64,000 nt of DNA from Bacteroidota bacterium. Its GTDB lineage: Bacteria > Bacteroidota > Bacteroidia > NS11-12g > UBA9320. Made by a program: the position numbers and the translations under genes. The stretch spans positions 62,001-126,000 of the forward strand of contig CANIKO010000007.1 of NCBI GenBank assembly GCA_947468275.1, in the 5' to 3' direction. Under the pieces are notes generated by a model. That model made no database searches. It saw nothing but the letters and a program-made list of their open reading frames with translations, and had not been told where the DNA came from. Shown here one piece after another: positions 34,101 to 43,694 of this stretch (position 1 is the stretch's first letter; each line of letters begins with the position of its first letter).

Positions 34101-35133
34101 CCATACTATGCGGATAATCGTCTTGCACACCACCAACATAAGTTGCATACAGCAAGTTTTTTCCTGTAGAATCATACTTACTTATCGTAATATCACATGG
34201 TAAATATACGGGCTCAAAACCTTTTCCGCCTTTACATTTGGTTTGAAAAGCTCCTTTTGTTACCGGGTATTCGCCATGGGTGTTATCGGTTATTCCTCCC
34301 GCATATAAATTTCCTCTCAAATCAAAGGTGGCGGTATATCCAAAATTATCGCCTCTTGAGCCCGAATAGGTTGAAAAAACGAGGATGGGGTCAATAATTA
34401 ATGAAAGCGTTTTATTATACCCTTTTGGAAAAATGTAAGAAATTCGATTATTTTTAAGTTTGTAATTGCAAGGAATTGATTCCTGTGAATGGTTTTTTTG
34501 CAAACGATCACTTGTTTGAAAAACCTGTAAATTTTTATCAGTAAAACTGCCAATGCTAGTTTGCAAAATCAAATTATTTTCTTTCACAGTTACCCCATCT
34601 AGACCTTCCAATTCAATTTGAATTTGCGAAGCATCCGCATTTGGACTCACCGTCCATTCGTATTTTAGTTGCCCATATTTTGAGTAAACTTTTAAATCAA
34701 TTCCTTCATAAATATTTTTATAAACTACGTCCTGAAATAACGGAACATTGCTGGCCCACTTACCCTTATCGTTTCCTAAGAAATAATTAAATCTTTCTTT
34801 AAAAGGCAAGCGGCCCTTTATTTCTGTACTTTTTTGAGAGTTAAGGAATTTATATTGAAATACCTGACCATGAATTATTGGGTCGCTTTTAAAAGTATCA
34901 TATTGCAAATGCCTATGGGCATTTTGATATTCCTGTTCATTAAATAATTTAAATGTAATGGTGCTTTGTTCTAAAAAGACATAACCAGAATTTAACTGAA
35001 CTCTGAATAAAACCATGGAATCAAACTGGCCTTTGTTTTGAACAAACTGCAAAGCCTCCTCATCTTGTGCATTTACAATTAAAGGAAGAAACATTCCCAA
35101 AACAAAACCATATTTTAAAAACCGAAGCAACAC
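31120..35133 (-). CDS. T9SS surface protein: SBBP beta-propeller, six PKD domains, CHU_C sorting domain
   Basis: 1337 residues. Same architecture as the 1011-residue paralogue downstream, with long identical stretches (for example FSTYSGSRGDNFGYTATFDL). Signal peptide ends LIVNAQ. DUF7948-like and SBBP regions run to about residue 735; then six PKD domains instead of two, arranged as three pairs: an odd type (PDTTLCGPAEIQFTNQS...WDFGDGK) and an even type (CLSQVEIINKSKDY...LDWDYGDGN). The CHU_C domain ends GTVTLIRKD. The extra 326 residues fit four added PKD domains of about 82 residues. Function as adhesin, sheath or filament protein is inferred from family behaviour only. Confidence 0.9.
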   Translation of the reverse strand: MLLRFLKYGFVLGMFLPLIVNAQDEEALQFVQNKGQFDSMVLFRVQLNSGYVFLEQSTITFKLFNEQEYQNAHRHLQYDTFKSDPIIHGQVFQYKFLNSQKSTEIKGRLPFKERFNYFLGNDKGKWASNVPLFQDVVYKNIYEGIDLKVYSKYGQLKYEWTVSPNADASQIQIELEGLDGVTVKENNLILQTSIGSFTDKNLQVFQTSDRLQKNHSQESIPCNYKLKNNRISYIFPKGYNKTLSLIIDPILVFSTYSGSRGDNFGYTATFDLRGNLYAGGITDNTHGEYPVTKGAFQTKCKGGKGFEPVYLPCDITISKYDSTGKNLLYATYVGGVQDDYPHSMVVNGDTELVVFGTTYSRDFPMKVNGYDTSHNSYSDTLAYTDIIIFKLSKNGDSLRAATFFGGSNHDGLTDGALQYNYADEFRGEVLTDKANNIYVVSSTNSNNIPTKNASKSSLEGPADGLCLKFSKDLDRLLWSTYFGGKGSDGIYSLEFDKNENIYVAGGTFSYNLPTTTGVFNKTNNGGIDGFMAVYNKNTFALNKATYFGTSAYDQIYFLEIDKLGNVYATGQTEGNIVPSKGVYTYTKNSGQFILITDSNFSAIKKQTVFGTRANSPNISPSAFLVDSCGNIYISGWGSNVGAGHIGTTTGLPITANALQKNTDGSDFYLAVFGKNISGLLFATYYGGNRSRDHVDGGTSRFDKRGVIYQSVCSSCPNTAGATLNDFPTTSGSAFPKNVSWRCSNAAFKIDFQINNLVKAKFIPDPTLCGPAQIQFTNQSTGNGQYEWNFGDGKTSTLKDPNHSYPNVGKYTLRLIAIDSNTCNVSDTIIKEVTVLQKPTADFIIKNSHCEKQIEIINKSKDYTILDWDYGDGNKDQNPNPGIYKYPVAGKYKITLMTDAKNLCSDTATVSFEIKEITYAYAKFIPDTTLCGPAEIQFTNQSIGNGTFKWDFGDGKISTLKNPLHSYPSTGKYTIKLLVTDSATCNIRDSITRLANVLVHPTADFDIKEFKCLSQVEIINKSKDYIILDWDYGDGNKNQNPNPGIYKYPGPGSYKITLISDNTLCSDTLLKTIEIKVNTYVSADFMPDTTLCDTGHVKFINLSSSGNYQWNFGDGNFSSDKSPNHSFTKFGTFNVRLIVNDTNTCNVNDTAFRTVNVVKQSHASFITKGFECISQIEIHNTGSDYETTNWDFGDGNTSNNENPGTYEYKDSGIYTIRLITDADKQCPDTAYFLANIKGTPADKFIPVNVFTPDGDGLNECFHFGGLLNECSKFKLIIYDRWGLKMFETTDFNDCWNGRVKNTGPKCPEGTYFYICEYKGESLFIKSRFSGTVTLIRKD

Positions 35134-35285
35134 TAAATTATCTCAAAATACGACATTCCTACTGTAATAGACAACCATAAAGATTAAACAGTTGCTTTTA
35201 GAATTTTAAAAGTTTTCTAAATTTTCAAAATTTAGGAAAAGTTAATAAACCTTAGGAAGCGTATATTCGCGGCTGTTTTTATACA

Positions 35286-36794
35286 ATGGAATTAAACGAG
35301 TTACAAATTCAACGCAGAGAAAAATTAGTCCGGTTGCGCGAACTGGGCATAAATCCTTATCCGGCACACCCTTATGAAGTAAATGTATCGGCTGCAGACA
35401 TTAAGGAAAACTACGAAAACGACAAATTAAATTACAAAGATATTTCGTTTGCAGGTCGCATTATGTCCATAAGAATTATGGGAAAAGCAGCTTTTGCGGT
35501 TTTACAAGACAGTACCGATAGAATTCAGATTTATGTAAACCGCGATGAAATTTGTCCAGAAGAGGACAAGTCGATGTACAATGAAGTATTCAAAAAACTA
35601 CTCGACATTGGCGATATTATTGGGGTGAAAGGTTATGTTTTTACTACCCAAACAGGTGAGATAAGTATTCACGTTGCAGGATTTACCTTGCTTTCAAAAG
35701 CATTGAATCCTTTGCCTTTGCCAAAAGAAAAAGATGGTGAAATTTTTGATGCCTTTACCGACCCCGAAATGCGCTACCGTATGCGGTATGTGGATTTGAT
35801 AGTGAACCGCCAGCAAAAAGATATTTTTATTAAACGTACCAAAACCTTTAATTCCATGCGTCAGTTTTTGAATGACAAAGGCTATATGGAAGTGGAAACC
35901 CCGGTTTTGCAACCCATTCCAGGTGGTGCTGCGGCTCGTCCGTTTATTACTCATCACAATGCTTTGGATACTCAACTTTATTTGCGAATAGCCAATGAAC
36001 TGTATTTAAAACGCCTTATTGTTGGGGGCTTTGATGCGGTGTATGAGTTTTCTAAAGACTTTAGAAACGAAGGAATGGACCGAACCCATAATCCTGAATT
36101 TACCATTATGGAACTGTATGTAGCCTATAAAGATTACTACTGGATGATGGATACTACGGAGGAAATGCTTCGCAAATTGGCCATTGATGTTACAGGAAAT
36201 GAACAGGTTCCTTTTGGTGAAGTGGTGCTTGATTTTGGTAAACCTTTTGAACGCATCAGTATTATGGATGCTATAAAAAAATACGGAAATGTGGATGTAA
36301 ATGGCATGGACGAAGATACTTTGCGCCAAACCTGCAAAAGCAACGGCATTCATGCGGATGAAAAAATGGGGGTAGGTAAAATGATAGATGAATTGTTTGG
36401 CGAATTGGTTGAACACCATTTAATCCAACCAACGTTTATCATTGATTACCCGATTGAAATGAGTCCGTTAACCAAGATACACCGCGACAAACCTGGATTG
36501 ACCGAACGCTTTGAATTAATAATTAATGGCAAAGAAATAGCCAATTGCTACAGTGAGTTAAACGACCCCATTGACCAGCGTGAACGGTTTACCGAGCAAA
36601 TGCGATTGAGCGAAAAAGGCGACGACGAAGCTATGTTCATTGACCAGGATTTTTTAAGAGCTTTGGAATACGGAATGCCACCAACCGCCGGAATAGGAAT
36701 AGGTATGGACCGTTTGGTAATGCTCTTAACCAATCAGCAATCTATTCAGGAGGTACTTTTCTTTCCTCAAATGCGACCTGAGCGTTGGGATTAG
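35286..36794 (+). CDS. lysS: Lysyl-tRNA synthetase, class II
   Basis: 502 residues, standard length. N-terminal OB-fold anticodon-binding domain (residues 55-150, [21 protein letters not shown]) and class II catalytic core. Motif 2 is [19 protein letters not shown] with the adjacent [11 protein letters not shown]; motif 3 is [20 protein letters not shown] near the end, followed by [11 protein letters not shown]. Residues [20 protein letters not shown] belong to motif 1 and the Lys-binding pocket. It charges tRNA-Lys. Monocistronic; the ATG at 35286 is preceded by an A/T-rich promoter region. Confidence 0.96.
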   Translation: MELNELQIQRREKLVRLRELGINPYPAHPYEVNVSAADIKENYENDKLNYKDISFAGRIMSIRIMGKAAFAVLQDSTDRIQIYVNRDEICPEEDKSMYNEVFKKLLDIGDIIGVKGYVFTTQTGEISIHVAGFTLLSKALNPLPLPKEKDGEIFDAFTDPEMRYRMRYVDLIVNRQQKDIFIKRTKTFNSMRQFLNDKGYMEVETPVLQPIPGGAAARPFITHHNALDTQLYLRIANELYLKRLIVGGFDAVYEFSKDFRNEGMDRTHNPEFTIMELYVAYKDYYWMMDTTEEMLRKLAIDVTGNEQVPFGEVVLDFGKPFERISIMDAIKKYGNVDVNGMDEDTLRQTCKSNGIHADEKMGVGKMIDELFGELVEHHLIQPTFIIDYPIEMSPLTKIHRDKPGLTERFELIINGKEIANCYSELNDPIDQRERFTEQMRLSEKGDDEAMFIDQDFLRALEYGMPPTAGIGIGMDRLVMLLTNQQSIQEVLFFPQMRPERWD

Positions 36795-36885
36795 TGTTGG
36801 CTGGGAGCATTAGCCGATACCTTAATTTGAAAATAGAAATAAATTAATCGGCAAATGAGGCCGGAGAAGTGGGATTGATTAACCA

Positions 36886-37818
36886 TCAATTTTTAATAAA
36901 CCTTCCTATATAATTCATCCCTGTCTTGGTAAATTTAACAAAATAAATTCCTTTAATAAGTGTTGAAATATCTATATGTTCATTGGGGTTCAATTCCTCT
37001 TTAAAAATACCCTTTCCACACAAATCATAAATTACAATTTCTCCTTTTTCAACCCCCTTTATAGTTATATAATCTTTGGCAGGATTTGGAAAGATATATA
37101 GTTTGGTTGGATTATGATTTAAGATTCCGACCGCTTCATTAACAGTTATTATTATTTTTTTCTCGCCTAAATTGGTATCAGGATAAGTATCTATACATTT
37201 TGTTTTAAAACCATCTTTCGTAAAATCTAAAACCCATGTAAGGTAAACTTCATACTTTCCAGCCTTGGTATATCGGCATCCTGCCTTATTATTTGAAGAA
37301 TCAATCAAAGATGTTCCATTCCCAAAACTCCATTCCCATTTTGATGTACTGCCTGCCATTGATGTACTACGATTTTCAAAATTTATCGAATCCCCAACCT
37401 CAATAATTGTGTCATTCTTAAAAACTCTAAATTTGGTATCTTGATCTGAAATGAGAACCAGATGAGACAAGCTATCTTTGAATCCAAATTTTGTTTTAAT
37501 TACCAATGTAACATTCACGGCACCAGTTTCAAGCATCGGATTTCTGTAATCACAGATTGGATTTTTCAACTTGCTTGTTTTGCCATTACCAAATTTCCAT
37601 GTCCAATCAATTATAGTATCACATGAATCACCTATGATATTACAAGGATTAATAATTTTTGATGAATCAATAAATAAAACCATGACTCCACAACTACCAT
37701 AGCCACCTTCTGCTAATCTATACTGAGCAACTGGCTTTGGTTTCCATGATTGGCTAAAACCATTTGTATTAAACAAAACAGAAAAATAAAGCAGAATTAA
37801 ACCAACCTTGAATTTCAT
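36886..37818 (-). CDS. T9SS type A secreted protein with PKD-like domains
   Basis: 310 residues from the ATG at 37818, where a good signal peptide (MKFKVGLILLYFSVLF...GFSQ) begins; an upstream in-frame ATG at 37851 adds eleven residues that do not fit a signal. Two PKD-like domains: IDWTWKFGNGKTSKLKNPIC (about 65-140) and WEWSFGNGTSLIDSSNN (about 150-225). The C-terminal tail LYIFPNPAKDYITIKG...LIKGIYFVKFTKTGMNYIGRFIKN is a canonical T9SS type A sorting domain. No enzymatic motif is seen. Convergent with lysS; stands alone. Confidence 0.82.
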   Translation of the reverse strand: MKFKVGLILLYFSVLFNTNGFSQSWKPKPVAQYRLAEGGYGSCGVMVLFIDSSKIINPCNIIGDSCDTIIDWTWKFGNGKTSKLKNPICDYRNPMLETGAVNVTLVIKTKFGFKDSLSHLVLISDQDTKFRVFKNDTIIEVGDSINFENRSTSMAGSTSKWEWSFGNGTSLIDSSNNKAGCRYTKAGKYEVYLTWVLDFTKDGFKTKCIDTYPDTNLGEKKIIITVNEAVGILNHNPTKLYIFPNPAKDYITIKGVEKGEIVIYDLCGKGIFKEELNPNEHIDISTLIKGIYFVKFTKTGMNYIGRFIKN

Positions 37819-37963
37819 AATTTCAATCAAAAATACATCGCGTAATGTCATTAACCTAAAGTTAAATTTGGTACAAACCCATTTTCAAATTTCCAAATCT
37901 CCAAATTTTCAAATCACACTAATTATTCCAAAAAATAATCGTTTTTTTGAAGGAAGCTAATTC

Positions 37964-38878
37964 ATGAGCAATTACAATACCTCCACCCCACGAATTTCAA
38001 GGCATGATCCATCGTCATTGCCGCAGGTGGTAAGCATTGCTATCATTATTTATTTGTTGGGTTTATCAGGCTTAATGTTTTTTGCCGGGCAAAAAATGGT
38101 GGACAGCCTTAAAGAAAAGGTGTATGTAAATATCTACTTTTCACAAAACACTGAGGAAAGCAGTATTCTTCAAATATTAGAATCTTTAAAATCAAAAACC
38201 TACACTAAAGATGCCTATTACCTGAGCAATAAGGATGCAGCTGCTGATTATAAAAAAGAATTGGAGCAGGATTTTGAAGATGTATTGGGCTATAACCCTT
38301 TGCCTTCAAGTATTGAACTATCGGTAAAAGCAGACTACAGCGACAGGGCCAGTCTTCATAAAATTGAAAAAGAGTTGTATTTATACGATGGAGTAGAAGA
38401 AGTATTAACCCAAACCAACCTTATTGAACAAATAAATAAAAATAAAACGTTGGCCGCTGGAACCTTGGCCGGTATGGGTTTGCTGTTTATTATCATTGCT
38501 TTTTTTCTTATTAATAGCACCATACGATTAAGTATTTACAGCAAGCGGTTTTTAATACGAAGTATGCAATTGGTTGGAGCGACAGAATATTTTATCATAA
38601 AACCTTTTCTGAAAAAAGCGGCTTTTCAGGCATTGATGGCTTTTATTGTTTCTACCGGTTTTTTGATTCTAACCTTTTATGTTATTGGCAATTGGGCCAA
38701 TGATTTAATATTCTCTGGTAAGATGACATGGATAGATGCCCAAAATCCGATGCAAGAAATATTGATTTATTCTTCTTTATTTGCATGTCTGTTTCTAGTA
38801 GGTATTCTTATACCCATAATATGTACATATTGGAGCACCAAACGTTATTTATACTCAAATATAGAAGACCTTTATTAA
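37964..38878 (+). CDS. ftsX: Cell division protein FtsX
   Basis: 304 residues. One N-terminal helix (about 25-48), an extracytoplasmic domain (KVYVNIYFSQNTEESSILQI...EEVLTQTNLI) and three C-terminal helices of the FtsX fold, including RLSIYSKRFLIRSMQLVGATEYFIIKPFL, the coupling helix region. FtsEX couples ATP hydrolysis in the cytoplasm to cell-wall hydrolase activation at the septum. FtsE is not adjacent, which is normal for Bacteroidota. An AGGAAG sequence about 10 bp before the ATG may serve as ribosome-binding site. Followed closely by DUF3098 and uppP, a conserved trio in the phylum. Confidence 0.9.
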   Translation: MSNYNTSTPRISRHDPSSLPQVVSIAIIIYLLGLSGLMFFAGQKMVDSLKEKVYVNIYFSQNTEESSILQILESLKSKTYTKDAYYLSNKDAAADYKKELEQDFEDVLGYNPLPSSIELSVKADYSDRASLHKIEKELYLYDGVEEVLTQTNLIEQINKNKTLAAGTLAGMGLLFIIIAFFLINSTIRLSIYSKRFLIRSMQLVGATEYFIIKPFLKKAAFQALMAFIVSTGFLILTFYVIGNWANDLIFSGKMTWIDAQNPMQEILIYSSLFACLFLVGILIPIICTYWSTKRYLYSNIEDLY

Positions 38879-38887
38879 ATAAAAATT

Positions 38888-39157
38888 ATGTCGAAAAAAA
38901 TTCAGGAAAAAGCAAAAACCAATTCAAAAGAAACTCCGAGTTCAAAAATTGATATGGTATTTGAAAAGCAAAACTATATGCTAACAGGTTTAGCATTTGC
39001 AGTGGTGGTATTAGGTTTCTTATTAATGTGGGGCGGCAAGGAAGATATTTATAGTTTTCGGAGGATAACATTAGCACCAATTGTAGTAATCGCAGGATTT
39101 TTGATAGGTGTATTTGCAATAATGTATAAACCTAAAAATACCAATGGGGCTGATTGA
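38888..39157 (+). CDS. DUF3098 family small membrane protein
   Basis: 89 residues. A charged N-terminus (first 28 residues) is followed by two helices, [19 protein letters not shown] and [20 protein letters not shown], separated by KEDIYSFRR. This is the DUF3098 layout, found between ftsX and uppP in Bacteroidota. It starts 10 bp after ftsX and overlaps uppP by 14 bp, so co-translation is likely. Molecular role unknown; context suggests envelope or division work. Confidence 0.85.
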   Translation: MSKKIQEKAKTNSKETPSSKIDMVFEKQNYMLTGLAFAVVVLGFLLMWGGKEDIYSFRRITLAPIVVIAGFLIGVFAIMYKPKNTNGAD

Positions 39158-39941
39158 GGCCATCATTCTTGCTATTGTAGAAGGCCTTACGGAGTATATT
39201 CCGGTAAGCAGCACCGGCCACATGATTATTGCCTCATCGTTTATGGGCATTCAGGCCGATGATTTTGTAAAGCTATTCACTGTTTGCATTCAGTTAGGCG
39301 CTATCATGGCGGTGGTTGTTTTGTATTTCAAACGTTTTTTTCAATCCGTTGAATTTTATTACAAGCTTTTTGTAGCTTTTATTCCGGCTGTTATTCTTGG
39401 CCTTTTATTCAAACACCAAATTGATAGTCTTCTTGAAAATGTAATTGTTGTTGCTTTTGCATTAATTGTCGGTGGATTATTTCTAGTATTTATCGATAGC
39501 TTTTTTGACAAAGGGAAAAAGAATACAGAGGAGAAAACAACTTATAAAAATGCTTTGGTTATCGGAATTTTTCAAACCATAAGTATGATTCCAGGAGTTT
39601 CACGCTCTGCGGCTACTATCATTGGAGGAATGAGTCAAGGATTGACGAGAAAAGTTGCGGCTGAATTTTCATTTTTTTTAGCAGTACCAACTATGTTTGC
39701 TGCTACTGCCAAATCACTTTACGATTATTTTGACGATGGTGGAAGTGTAACTCCCGAGCAGTGGAAATTATTTGCAGTTGGTAATATTGTAGCCTTCCTC
39801 GTTTCAATACTTGCCATCCGGTTTATGATAAATGTGCTTACCAAGTATGGTTTCAAATTCTTTGGTTACTACCGCATTATAGCCGGAACATTGATACTTA
39901 TTCTATATTTTTCAGGAATAAGTCTTTCTATTATAGATTAA
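39144..39941 (+). CDS. uppP: Undecaprenyl-diphosphate phosphatase UppP/BacA
   Basis: 265 residues, about eight helices. The two catalytic signatures are present: [17 protein letters not shown] near residue 10-26 (Glu-rich loop and SSTGH) and [18 protein letters not shown] near 150-168 (the Arg-containing PGxSRS motif). It recycles C55-PP to C55-P for peptidoglycan and polysaccharide synthesis and acts in the inner membrane with its active site on the periplasmic side. Overlaps DUF3098 by 14 bp. In relatives truB often follows; here a small exported protein gene does. Confidence 0.95.
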   Translation: MGLIEAIILAIVEGLTEYIPVSSTGHMIIASSFMGIQADDFVKLFTVCIQLGAIMAVVVLYFKRFFQSVEFYYKLFVAFIPAVILGLLFKHQIDSLLENVIVVAFALIVGGLFLVFIDSFFDKGKKNTEEKTTYKNALVIGIFQTISMIPGVSRSAATIIGGMSQGLTRKVAAEFSFFLAVPTMFAATAKSLYDYFDDGGSVTPEQWKLFAVGNIVAFLVSILAIRFMINVLTKYGFKFFGYYRIIAGTLILILYFSGISLSIID

Positions 39942-39953
39942 TTTTGAAATACC

Positions 39954-40280
39954 ATGTTGCGGTTTTTTCTTTCTTTAGCTGTATTGTTTTTTGCCTCCCA
40001 AGGATTTAGCCAATCTGCAACTTCTGATTCAACAATAAACGGAAACTATTATTTTAAAACCAAAAATACCGTTTCCTTAAAAGGATATTTTAAAAATACC
40101 AAACGGCATAAAATATGGACTTGGTATAATGAGGATGGCAGCCTGCATAAACAAATTAAATACAAACACGGCCGCCAACTTTGGATTATCTATTTCGAAA
40201 AAAACAAACCTTGGTTAAAGATTGATCGCAACGGCAAACGACGAGTTATTAGAGCCTGCGATTGCAGGGAAAATGGTTGA
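39954..40280 (+). CDS. Small exported protein with MORN-like repeats
   Basis: 108 residues. Signal peptide MLRFFLSLAVLFFASQGFSQ. The mature part has two short MORN/YwqK-like units: NTVSLKGYFKNTKRHKIWTWYNEDGSLHK and QIKYKHGRQLWIIYFEKNK. The C-terminus is basic and ends in CDCRENG. MORN-variant repeats of this kind occur in many small Bacteroidota secreted proteins of unknown role. It starts 12 bp after uppP, so it may be the last gene of that operon, and converges with the carboxylase gene 6 bp downstream. Confidence 0.7.
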   Translation: MLRFFLSLAVLFFASQGFSQSATSDSTINGNYYFKTKNTVSLKGYFKNTKRHKIWTWYNEDGSLHKQIKYKHGRQLWIIYFEKNKPWLKIDRNGKRRVIRACDCRENG

Positions 40281-40286
40281 TTTATT

Positions 40287-41828
40287 TTACAAAGGAATAT
40301 TTCCGTGCTTTTTCTTAGGCAAATTAGCCACCTTATTTTCAAGCATTTTAAAGGCTTTGATAAGTTTGATACGGGTTTCTTCGGGTAATATCACTTCATC
40401 AATAAATCCCCTCTCGGCAGCGCGATACGGGTTAGCAAATATTCCGGCATACTCAGCTTCCTTTTGTTTTAATGCTTCGGCTGGGTCAGAGGCTTCGCCT
40501 ATCTCTTTTTTAAAGATAATTTCAGCAGCTCCTTTGGCACCCATTACCGCTATTTCAGCAGTTGGCCATGCAAAATTCATATCGGCACCTATATGTTTGC
40601 TGTTCATTACATCATAAGCTCCGCCGTAGGCTTTACGTGTGATAACTGTAACTCTTGGCACGGTGGCTTCGCAAAATGCATAAAGTAATTTAGCACCGTT
40701 GGTAATAATGGCATTCCACTCCTGATCGGTTCCTGGAAGAAAACCGGGAACATCTTCAAAAACTAATAGTGGGATATTAAAAGCATCGCAAAACCTTACA
40801 AAACGAGCGGCTTTCTGACTACTTTTGACATCCAATACACCTGCTAAAAAAGCGGGTTGATTGGCTACTATCCCAATACTTCGGCCTGCCAATCGGGCAA
40901 AACCAACGACAATATTTTCAGCAAAATCTTTGTGTATTTCAAAAAAACTTTCTTCATCAATTACTCCTTCTATCACATCGCGCATATCATAAGGCTGATT
41001 TGCATTTTCAGGAATAATAGTGGCCAATTGCTCGCGCAATTCATTTGTAGTTAAAGTATAGTTTTCAAACGGAGGCCGTTCTTCACAATTTTGAGGAATA
41101 TAACTTAGTAGTTTCCTTAGTTTATTCATAGCCTCCAACTCGTTGGAAGCATTAATATGCGATACCCCTGATTTGGTTCCATGCACGGAAGCACCGCCTA
41201 AATCTTCACTGCTTACCTCCTCATTGGTAACGGTTTTTACCACATTCGGCCCAGTTACAAACATGTAAGATGATTTTTCAACCATCATAATAAAATCGGT
41301 AATGGCAGGACTATAAACTGCTCCACCGGCACAAGGCCCCATAATTACAGAAATCTGAGGAATAACGCCACTAGCTAAAGTATTTCTATAAAATATATCA
41401 GCATAACCGCCCAAAGAAACTACTCCTTCTTGAATTCTTGCTCCACCACTATCATTTAGACCAATAACGGGTGCTCCATTTTTCATGGCCATATCCATTA
41501 TCTTACAAATTTTTTCGGCATGGGTTTCACTTAATGAACCTCCAAAAATTGTAAAGTCCTGAGAAAAGACAAACATCAATCGGCCATTAACTGTTCCATA
41601 TCCTGTAATAACACCATCACCTGGATAATGAATTTCTTCCATCCCAAAATCGGTGCTGCGATGTTTTACAAAGGCATCTATTTCCTCAAAACTTCCTTTA
41701 TCAAATAATAATTCTAGCCTTTCTCTGGCTGTAAGTTTGCCTTTTTTATGTTGAGATTCTATTCTATCGGCTCCGCCACCCAATTTACTTTGCTCTCGTT
41801 TAAATATTAACTTTTCGCGTTTGTTCAT
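40287..41828 (-). CDS. Acyl-CoA carboxylase beta (carboxyltransferase) subunit, propionyl-CoA type
   Basis: 513 residues, the length of PccB/MmdA. Crotonase-fold carboxyltransferase with [32 protein letters not shown], then [22 protein letters not shown] (the acyl-CoA oxyanion region) and [20 protein letters not shown] in the N-lobe, and [37 protein letters not shown] in the C-lobe. It transfers CO2 from biotin to propionyl-CoA (or catalyses the reverse, in methylmalonyl-CoA decarboxylase). The biotin carboxylase and biotin carrier subunits are not adjacent, so the exact enzyme remains open. Confidence 0.9.
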   Translation of the reverse strand: MNKREKLIFKREQSKLGGGADRIESQHKKGKLTARERLELLFDKGSFEEIDAFVKHRSTDFGMEEIHYPGDGVITGYGTVNGRLMFVFSQDFTIFGGSLSETHAEKICKIMDMAMKNGAPVIGLNDSGGARIQEGVVSLGGYADIFYRNTLASGVIPQISVIMGPCAGGAVYSPAITDFIMMVEKSSYMFVTGPNVVKTVTNEEVSSEDLGGASVHGTKSGVSHINASNELEAMNKLRKLLSYIPQNCEERPPFENYTLTTNELREQLATIIPENANQPYDMRDVIEGVIDEESFFEIHKDFAENIVVGFARLAGRSIGIVANQPAFLAGVLDVKSSQKAARFVRFCDAFNIPLLVFEDVPGFLPGTDQEWNAIITNGAKLLYAFCEATVPRVTVITRKAYGGAYDVMNSKHIGADMNFAWPTAEIAVMGAKGAAEIIFKKEIGEASDPAEALKQKEAEYAGIFANPYRAAERGFIDEVILPEETRIKLIKAFKMLENKVANLPKKKHGNIPL

Positions 41829-41883
41829 TTTTTTAGATGTGATATTTTTTTATGATAACAGTGCAAATATATTTCATAGCCAT

Positions 41884-41921
41884 GTATAGTAGGGGTTCAA
41901 AATTTTGAACTCCTACCATAC
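41884..41921. repeat. 38-bp near-perfect palindrome without loop
   Basis: GTAT-n-GTAGGGGTTCAAAA is followed directly by TTTTGAACTCCTAC-n-ATAC; the two arms match except for one position (G against A's complement). It lies 3 bp beyond the YebC stop, has no adjacent T run, and so resembles a REP-type intergenic palindrome more than an intrinsic terminator. Confidence 0.7.
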
Positions 41922-41924
41922 AAT

Positions 41925-42680
41925 CTATTTTTCCAATTCATTTATTAATTCATCCGTCAATTCCAGATTATGATAAACCGTATTTATATCATCATCGTCT
42001 TCCAATTTTTCTATCATTTTCAAAAATTTTAAAGCTTCAGGAACCGGCAAAGATTTAAAATTTAATGCAATTCGTTGTAATGAAGCGTTCTCAACCTCAA
42101 TTCCCAATTCTTCTAATTTTTTTTGCATGGCACCAAAATTTTCAAATGAGGTGGTTATTTCCCAATTTTCCTCTGCTTTTTCAATATCATCAGCACCACC
42201 ATCTATCAACTCGAATTCCAGGTCATCTTCGTTCTTGCCTTCAAGTTGCGCTTTTGGTACAATAAAAATTCCTTTATGTGCAAACACAAAACTTAATGAA
42301 CCATTGGTTCCCAAGTTTCCTCCGCTTTTCATAAAAATACTGCGAATATTAGCTACAGTTCGGTTCACATTATCGGTGGCAGTTTCAATAAATACAGCTA
42401 CTCCCCCATTTCCATAACCTTCATAAGTTAGTTCCTGATAATTGGCGGCATCCGCTCCAGAGGCTTTTTTAATAGCATTTTCTACCTTTTCCTTGGGCAT
42501 ATTAGCACCACGGGCATTCTGAATGGCCAATCGCAATGAGGGATTGCTATCCGGGTTTTCACCACCGCTTTTGGCAGCAATTGAAATGTCTTTAATTATT
42601 CGGGTAAATAATTTCCCTCTCCGCTTATCCTGCGCTCCTTTACGGTGTTTTATATTAGCCCATTTACTGTGTCCTGACAT
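41925..42680 (-). CDS. yebC: YebC/PmpR family protein (TACO1-like)
   Basis: 251 residues from the conserved MSGHSKWANIKHRKGAQD at 42680; an in-frame ATG four codons upstream is not conserved in the family. Contains FTRIIKDISIAAKSGGENP, NARGANMPKEKVENAIKKASG, YEGYGNGGVAVFIE and TDNVNRTVANIRSIFMKSGGNLG, all family blocks; the C-terminal third is acidic (MIEKLEDDDDINTVYHNL). YebC proteins have been described as transcription regulators, and more recently as translation factors that ease stalling at proline stretches, like human TACO1. Monocistronic. Confidence 0.95.
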   Translation of the reverse strand: MSGHSKWANIKHRKGAQDKRRGKLFTRIIKDISIAAKSGGENPDSNPSLRLAIQNARGANMPKEKVENAIKKASGADAANYQELTYEGYGNGGVAVFIETATDNVNRTVANIRSIFMKSGGNLGTNGSLSFVFAHKGIFIVPKAQLEGKNEDDLEFELIDGGADDIEKAEENWEITTSFENFGAMQKKLEELGIEVENASLQRIALNFKSLPVPEALKFLKMIEKLEDDDDINTVYHNLELTDELINELEK

Positions 42681-42726
42681 ATTGAGGTGCAAAGATAATT
42701 TTTAGAACCTTTAATTTTTTGTAAAT

Positions 42727-42764
42727 AAAAAGAGCCTACCAATTTAATGGTAGGCTCTTTTTTT
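42727..42764 (-). terminator. Terminator of the T9SS type A gene 42783-43637
   Basis: Perfect 11-bp stem AGAGCCTACCA (42731-42741) with TGGTAGGCTCT (42748-42758), 6-nt loop, A run at 42727-42730 and T run at 42759-42764. It sits 25 bp past the minus-strand stop at 42783. Confidence 0.9.
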
Positions 42765-42782
42765 AAAACTTTTATTTTCTAA

Positions 42783-43637
42783 TTATTTAGAAATAATAAT
42801 TTTTTCGGTAGTGCTATATGAACCGGTAGAAATTTTATAGAAATAAATTCCAGGATTTACATTGCTAGCATCTAATTGGGCCGTGTAAGTTCCAAAGTTT
42901 AAACTTTTCTCATTGGCTATTTCTTTTATCATTTTACCTGCCATATCATACAATTCAATTTTCACATCTGTTGCAGTGTTTATTTGGTAGGTAATGGTAG
43001 CATTTGTATTAACTGGATTAGGACTAATTGATGGCTTTCCTACTAATATTCTGTTGGCATCCGCTATTTCTTTAGTAGAAGCAGAATTAGCTGAAAATTT
43101 AATGTTATCCAAAGTTAAAGCGGTTCCGGCAAGGTGAGTTGAACCGGCAGAGTTTGAAAACAATACATAAGCAGTGTCAGGGTTTCCCGCCATTTTATAC
43201 TTGTCACTAAGCTCAATAATCACTTCTTTCCAAGGATAAGATCCGGCATTCATAATAACCCCTGTGTTAAGTAAGGTATCCACCTTTTGGGTAGTGGTAT
43301 TATATTTTGTTAATCGAACCAAACCTAAAGCCACCTCACCAGCTCCTGCAGGAAGATAGCAATACATGTAACGAAATGAATTAGGTCTTGTACTAAAAGC
43401 AAATTTTTGTGCAATAAATGCGGTTGAACTAGTGCTTTGTAAAAACCCAAATTTTGAATCGTTAACAGGATTTAATTGTTCAGAACCAGTTTGAGTAGTA
43501 ACTTTTAAAGAACTAATGTAAGTAGCATTTGAACCCGACCAAACTCCGTTAGTTTCAAAACCACCGTTTGGCACCATCTGTCCGTATGATGTAGAAGCTA
43601 CAAATACAGAAAATAAAATAGTAAAGACTTTTTTCAT
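42783..43637 (-). CDS. T9SS type A secreted protein of unknown function
   Basis: 284 residues. Cleavable signal MKKVFTILFSVFVASTSYGQ. The central region (about 25-185) is a beta-rich sandwich (GGFETNGVWSGSN...FAFSTRPNSFRYMYCYLP...YVLFSNSAGSTHLAGTALTLDNIKF) like carbohydrate-binding or PCMD-type domains. The C-terminal SISPNPVNTNATITYQINTA...LYDMAGKMIKEI...GIYFYKISTGSYSTTEKIIISK is a complete T9SS type A sorting domain. It stands alone with its own terminator. Ligand unknown. Confidence 0.82.
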   Translation of the reverse strand: MKKVFTILFSVFVASTSYGQMVPNGGFETNGVWSGSNATYISSLKVTTQTGSEQLNPVNDSKFGFLQSTSSTAFIAQKFAFSTRPNSFRYMYCYLPAGAGEVALGLVRLTKYNTTTQKVDTLLNTGVIMNAGSYPWKEVIIELSDKYKMAGNPDTAYVLFSNSAGSTHLAGTALTLDNIKFSANSASTKEIADANRILVGKPSISPNPVNTNATITYQINTATDVKIELYDMAGKMIKEIANEKSLNFGTYTAQLDASNVNPGIYFYKISTGSYSTTEKIIISK

Positions 43638-43694
43638 GTTTTTTAAATTTAATAATTTTAGTTTTCAAATGTAATGATAACAATTACCTTTTCA

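Noticed and set aside
37883-37918. CAAATTTCCAAATCTCC-type tract before ftsX
   Set aside because: Simple A/T-rich slippage-like repeat common in low-G+C intergenic DNA; no symmetry or second copy of note.
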